The position numbers and the translations under genes were made by a program. Shown here piece by piece: positions 30,388 through 33,179 of a DNA stretch of 33,179 nt. The stretch lies in the NCBI GenBank assembly GCA_964442325.1, contig CAYTYX010000003.1, positions 1-33,179 of the forward strand, in the 5' to 3' direction. The notes under the pieces are model-generated. The model searched no databases and had not been told where the DNA came from. It saw only the letters and a list, made by a program, of their open reading frames with translations. The stretch comes from CAYTYX01 sp964442325 (lineage in GTDB: Bacteria; Patescibacteriota; Saccharimonadia; Saccharimonadales; UBA10212). The first letter of the stretch is position 1. Each line of letters starts with the position of its first letter.

Positions 30388-31542
30388 ATGCTAAAACAAA
30401 AACTAAAATTTAAAAAAGTATGTTACAGCCGCGCTGGTTGGTTGGGGGTACTTGTTTTAGTTGTTGCCGGTATGTCAGGTGGCTTGGTGGCGCACGCAGA
30501 CCAGTTTGACCAACAGATCCGCTTGCTAGAAAGCCAAAACGCTACCAAAGAAAACTCTTTATATAATCTACAAATTCAGGCCAGCAGCTACCAAGACGCC
30601 ATCAACAAACTACAAAGCAAGATTGATTCGCTAGAGGGCTTAATACTGTCTAACCAGGCTAAGCAAACAGCTCTTGAACAGAAAATCAAAGACGTTCAGG
30701 CTCAGATAGACCACCAAAAAGTAGTGTTGGGCGAGACCATCAAGACAATGTATCTAGAAGGACAAACCAGCACCCTAGAGGTACTACTTAGTAGCAATAA
30801 CTTGAGTGATTTTGTTAATCAGGAGCAATATCATCTAACGGTAGAAAGCAATCTTAAAGCATTGGTAGATAAAATTACGGCGTTAAAGCAGCAGCTAAAA
30901 GCCCAGAACGACCAATTAACTGGTCTATTAAACGACCAAAAAGCCCAAAGGGCCACTCTTGATAGCGCCCGCAGCGAACAAGACAGCTTGCTTGGCTATA
31001 ACGAGTCTAAACAAGCCAGCTTTAACCGACAGATCCAAGCCAATAACTCCCAGATAGCCACACTTGAAGCCCGCCAGGCGGCGGCTAACACCCAATTCTT
31101 GGGCGCGGTCGGCAGTGGTCCTAACTGCGGTGGTAGCTATCCTGCCCAGTGGTGCCAGATACCAAAAGACTCAGTCGGTGATAACTGGGGGATGTTTAAC
31201 CGCGAGTGTGTGTCTTACACAGCCTTCCGTGTCTTTGCAGCCGGTGGCTATATGCCTTACTGGGGTGGGGTTGGTAATGCCAACCAATGGCCCGGCGATG
31301 CTAGGGCTTACGGCTTTCCGGTCACTAGCACGCCCCGTCAAGGCGACATAGAGGTGGCTATCTGGGTATTTGCTTCGGCCAACGGTCATGCGATGTTCGT
31401 CGATTACGTAAACAGCGATGGTTCGGTGGTAGTCAGCGATTACAACTATAATGGCACCGGCCAATACGGCGCACCGCGCACAATCTCGCAGTCTCGCTAC
31501 CAATCTTTGGGCTTCCAGTTCATTCACTTCCCACACCGCTAA
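30388..31542 (+). CDS. Secreted coiled-coil CHAP-domain peptidoglycan hydrolase (PcsB-like)
   Basis: A 384-residue exported protein. A basic start and hydrophobic stretch (about 17-34) form a signal peptide with a likely cleavage after AHA (37). A long coiled coil (about 39-235) follows, then a CHAP amidase/endopeptidase domain with the catalytic Cys274 in NRECVSYTAF and His334 in NGHAMFVDY. This layout matches PcsB and related FtsEX-controlled hydrolases, and the gene directly follows ftsEX, so FtsX probably activates it through the coiled coil. The start at 30388 is chosen from the -10 box and from a normal signal peptide. Confidence 0.92.
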   Translation: MLKQKLKFKKVCYSRAGWLGVLVLVVAGMSGGLVAHADQFDQQIRLLESQNATKENSLYNLQIQASSYQDAINKLQSKIDSLEGLILSNQAKQTALEQKIKDVQAQIDHQKVVLGETIKTMYLEGQTSTLEVLLSSNNLSDFVNQEQYHLTVESNLKALVDKITALKQQLKAQNDQLTGLLNDQKAQRATLDSARSEQDSLLGYNESKQASFNRQIQANNSQIATLEARQAAANTQFLGAVGSGPNCGGSYPAQWCQIPKDSVGDNWGMFNRECVSYTAFRVFAAGGYMPYWGGVGNANQWPGDARAYGFPVTSTPRQGDIEVAIWVFASANGHAMFVDYVNSDGSVVVSDYNYNGTGQYGAPRTISQSRYQSLGFQFIHFPHR

Positions 31543-31555
31543 TCCTTCGAGCTGG

Positions 31556-31561
31556 TATACT
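31556..31561 (+). promoter_or_regulatory. Extended -10 box (TGG-TATACT) of the CtpA gene
   Basis: TGGTATACT ends 11 nt before the ATG at 31573. Confidence 0.5.
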
Positions 31562-31572
31562 TTTAGACACGG

Positions 31573-32778
31573 ATGTATCAAAAAGAGGGCAAACTAGAGC
31601 GCAGACACAAACGCCAACTTTATAGGTTAGTAATGGCTCTATTGTTAGTGGTACTTGTTTTTGCTGGTGGCTTTCGAGTGGGGCGAGGCGATTGGAGCTG
31701 GCACAAACCAGCACCGGCGAGCGTAACGCAGAGCCTCGATTACTCGTCGCTCGATCAAGTCTATAAACTGCTCAAAACCGACTATAACGGCACGCTCGAT
31801 ACCACCACTTTACTCAACGGCGCCAAGGCCGGTCTGGTTAATGCTACCGGCGATCCCTACACAGAGTATTTTGACCCTACCGCCGCCAAAGATTTTAACG
31901 ACCAGCTAAGTAACTCAATCGACGGGATTGGCGCCGAGCTAAGTAAAAACGGCAGCCAGATTATTATAATGAGCCCACTATCTGGCTACCCGGCAGCCAA
32001 AGCCGGCTTGCTGGCCAAAGACGTGATTTTAGGGGTGGACGGCAAAGTGGTTACCGGTATGGACTTAAATAGCGTTATCAATTTGATTCGCGGGCCGGCT
32101 AACACCAAAGTGGTGCTTACAATTCTACGTGGCGACAAGCAATTTAATGTTTCGGTTACTCGTCAAAAAATTTCTTTGCCGGACGTAAACTATAAAATCA
32201 GCGGTAAAGTCGGCTACATTCAGGTAGTTCAGTTCAGTAACGATACGGCCGTTCAGGCTCAAAAAGCCGCTAAAGCCTTTGCGGCTGCTGGCGTTAAAGC
32301 GGTGATTTTAGACCTGCGCGATAACCCCGGTGGCTACTTACAAGGCGCGGTGGATGTCAGTAGTTTATGGCTCAAACAAGGCGATGAAGTGGTGCAAGAG
32401 CGCCGAGGCAGCCAGGTCGTCGGCACTTTTTACGCCGAAGGCGGTGATGTCTTACACGGTCTGCCCACTGTCGTATTAATCAACGGCGGCAGCGCCAGCG
32501 CTTCTGAAATTACCGCCGCGGCTCTGACCGATAATCACGACGCCACAACTTTAGGTACCACCAGCTTTGGTAAGGGCAGCGTGCAACAGCTAGAAACTTT
32601 GAACGACGGTAGTGAACTAAAAGTAACAATCGCGCTCTGGTATACGCCGGCTGGCATCAACATAAATCATAAAGGCATAAAACCCGACACAGTTGTACCG
32701 ATTTCGGCCGCTCAAGCCCAGGCCGCGGCAGACCCGCAAAAAGCCAAAGCTACTCAGCTTTTACAGGCTAAACTCTAA
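31573..32778 (+). CDS. ctpA: C-terminal processing protease, S41 family
   Basis: A membrane-anchored serine protease that trims or degrades extracytoplasmic proteins. The 401-residue protein has a basic start, one membrane span (about 18-33), an N-terminal helical part, a PDZ domain (about 112-190, with YPAAKAGLLAKDVILGVDGK) and the S41 catalytic core. The core has ILDLRDNPGGYL, the nucleophile Ser309 in NGGSASASEIT and Lys334 in SFGKGSVQQ; the 25-residue Ser-Lys spacing is that of the family. It follows the CHAP hydrolase; CtpA proteins control wall hydrolases in other bacteria, so a link is plausible. It is convergent with rpmA. Confidence 0.95.
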   Translation: MYQKEGKLERRHKRQLYRLVMALLLVVLVFAGGFRVGRGDWSWHKPAPASVTQSLDYSSLDQVYKLLKTDYNGTLDTTTLLNGAKAGLVNATGDPYTEYFDPTAAKDFNDQLSNSIDGIGAELSKNGSQIIIMSPLSGYPAAKAGLLAKDVILGVDGKVVTGMDLNSVINLIRGPANTKVVLTILRGDKQFNVSVTRQKISLPDVNYKISGKVGYIQVVQFSNDTAVQAQKAAKAFAAAGVKAVILDLRDNPGGYLQGAVDVSSLWLKQGDEVVQERRGSQVVGTFYAEGGDVLHGLPTVVLINGGSASASEITAAALTDNHDATTLGTTSFGKGSVQQLETLNDGSELKVTIALWYTPAGININHKGIKPDTVVPISAAQAQAAADPQKAKATQLLQAKL

Positions 32779-32779
32779 C

Positions 32780-33052
32780 TTATTCGACGATAACTTCGGT
32801 GCGAGAAACAGATTTGCCAGAGAATAACTTAACCCGGCGCTTATTAAACTTAACGATGCCATCGTGGGCAGCGTGAATCGTAAAATCTTTGGCTAAAAAC
32901 GTGCCACTACCAGCGCGTTTGGTCTGGCCAATTTGGCGCACGATAATCTGGCCGGTCTTGACCGCTTGGCCGCCAGACAGCTTAATACCGAGCCGTTGGC
33001 CCGGGCTGTCGTGAATGTTTTTGCTGGTACCGCCAGCTTTGACGTGTGACAT
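32780..33052 (-). CDS. rpmA: 50S ribosomal protein L27
   Basis: L27 reaches the peptidyl transferase centre with its N-terminal tail. The 90-residue protein begins SHVKAGGTSKNIHDSPGQRLGIK, corresponding to the family's AHKKAGGS start, followed by GGQAVKTGQIIVRQ, AGSGTFLAKDFTIHAAHDGIVKF and a basic end. The central part deviates from the common RQRGTKFHPG form. It is normally next to rplU, but that lies about 32 kb away in this window on the opposite strand. The stop is 1 bp from the ctpA stop. Confidence 0.95.
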   Translation of the reverse strand: MSHVKAGGTSKNIHDSPGQRLGIKLSGGQAVKTGQIIVRQIGQTKRAGSGTFLAKDFTIHAAHDGIVKFNKRRVKLFSGKSVSRTEVIVE

Positions 33053-33066
33053 CTAAATAATCTTTC

Positions 33067-33179
33067 TTAAATCTTTTGTAAAACCAGTAAGCGCCGCCCG
33101 ACCACTTGGCCTTCGCGCCAGTAAACTAACTGGTCAAATTGGGCGTGTGCAAATTCCAAACGATTATAGCCCATATCTG
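33067..33179 (-). CDS. C-terminal end of an unidentified protein
   Basis: An open frame from the right edge ends with TAA at 33067. The last residues read MGYNRLEFAHAQFDQLVYW followed by a basic, hydrophobic end LLVLQKI. An ATG at 33174 would allow a 35-residue ORF, but the frame is also open to the edge, so it is more probably the tail of a longer gene. It is upstream of rpmA by 14 bp on the same strand. No family is recognised. Confidence 0.5.
   Translation of the reverse strand, partial: DMGYNRLEFAHAQFDQLVYWREGQVVGRRLLVLQKI

Overview
The window reads as a chromosome segment of a small-genome Patescibacteria/CPR bacterium, most probably a Saccharibacteria (TM7) relative. The evidence is a dense set of core genes with tiny gaps, an archaeal-type class I lysyl-tRNA synthetase, a ProRS without the editing insert, a short EF-Ts, a 123-residue L31 without zinc cysteines, and core clusters that lack pyrH, cdsA and dxr. 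The code is standard: TGA is used as stop and both prfA (PVT motif) and prfB (SPF motif) are present. The lineage is inferred from gene content only; no database search was possible.

Layout. 1-128 is the start of an unidentified minus-strand gene. 199-2522 holds a thioredoxin-fold protein, rplU and parAB. 2553-7051 is an envelope block: lepB (minus), an LCP/LytR protein, a polytopic membrane protein and an HtrA protease. 7048-9337 (minus) is rpmE-prfA-prmC. 9486-15703 is a translation/envelope block: rpsB, tsf, frr, a short-chain polyprenyl synthase, uppS, rseP and a CPBP protease. 16418-22118 holds proS, greA, class I lysS, msrA, a zincin-like peptidase, a PD-(D/E)XK nuclease and an HD hydrolase. 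22137-28505 holds serS, secA, an M16 peptidase and prfB. 28531-32778 is a division/cell-wall block: ftsE, ftsX, a coiled-coil CHAP hydrolase (FtsEX-PcsB-like) and a CtpA protease. rpmA (minus) and the end of another minus-strand gene close the window.

The two long gaps (10681-11426 and 15704-16417) are not empty. Each carries a compact minus-strand operon of very small, mostly single-membrane-span proteins. Each has its own promoter and a hairpin in its 5' leader. In cluster 2 every ORF has a clear SD; in cluster 1 the ORFs are mostly linked by overlaps, with one very strong SD. They run against the flanking genes, and their codons mostly end in C or G, unlike their neighbours. One sits exactly where pyrH would be expected. 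I do not recognise these proteins; they are the best candidates here for an undescribed system.

A second genome-wide feature is visible. At least thirteen genes have a -10 box, often in extended TGN form, ending only 6-11 nt before the start codon and without an SD. This implies leaderless or almost leaderless mRNAs as the default for first genes of operons. A few genes (rpsB, greA, secA, the M16 peptidase, LCP) have longer leaders, and two of these carry a hairpin plus U-run directly against the start codon.
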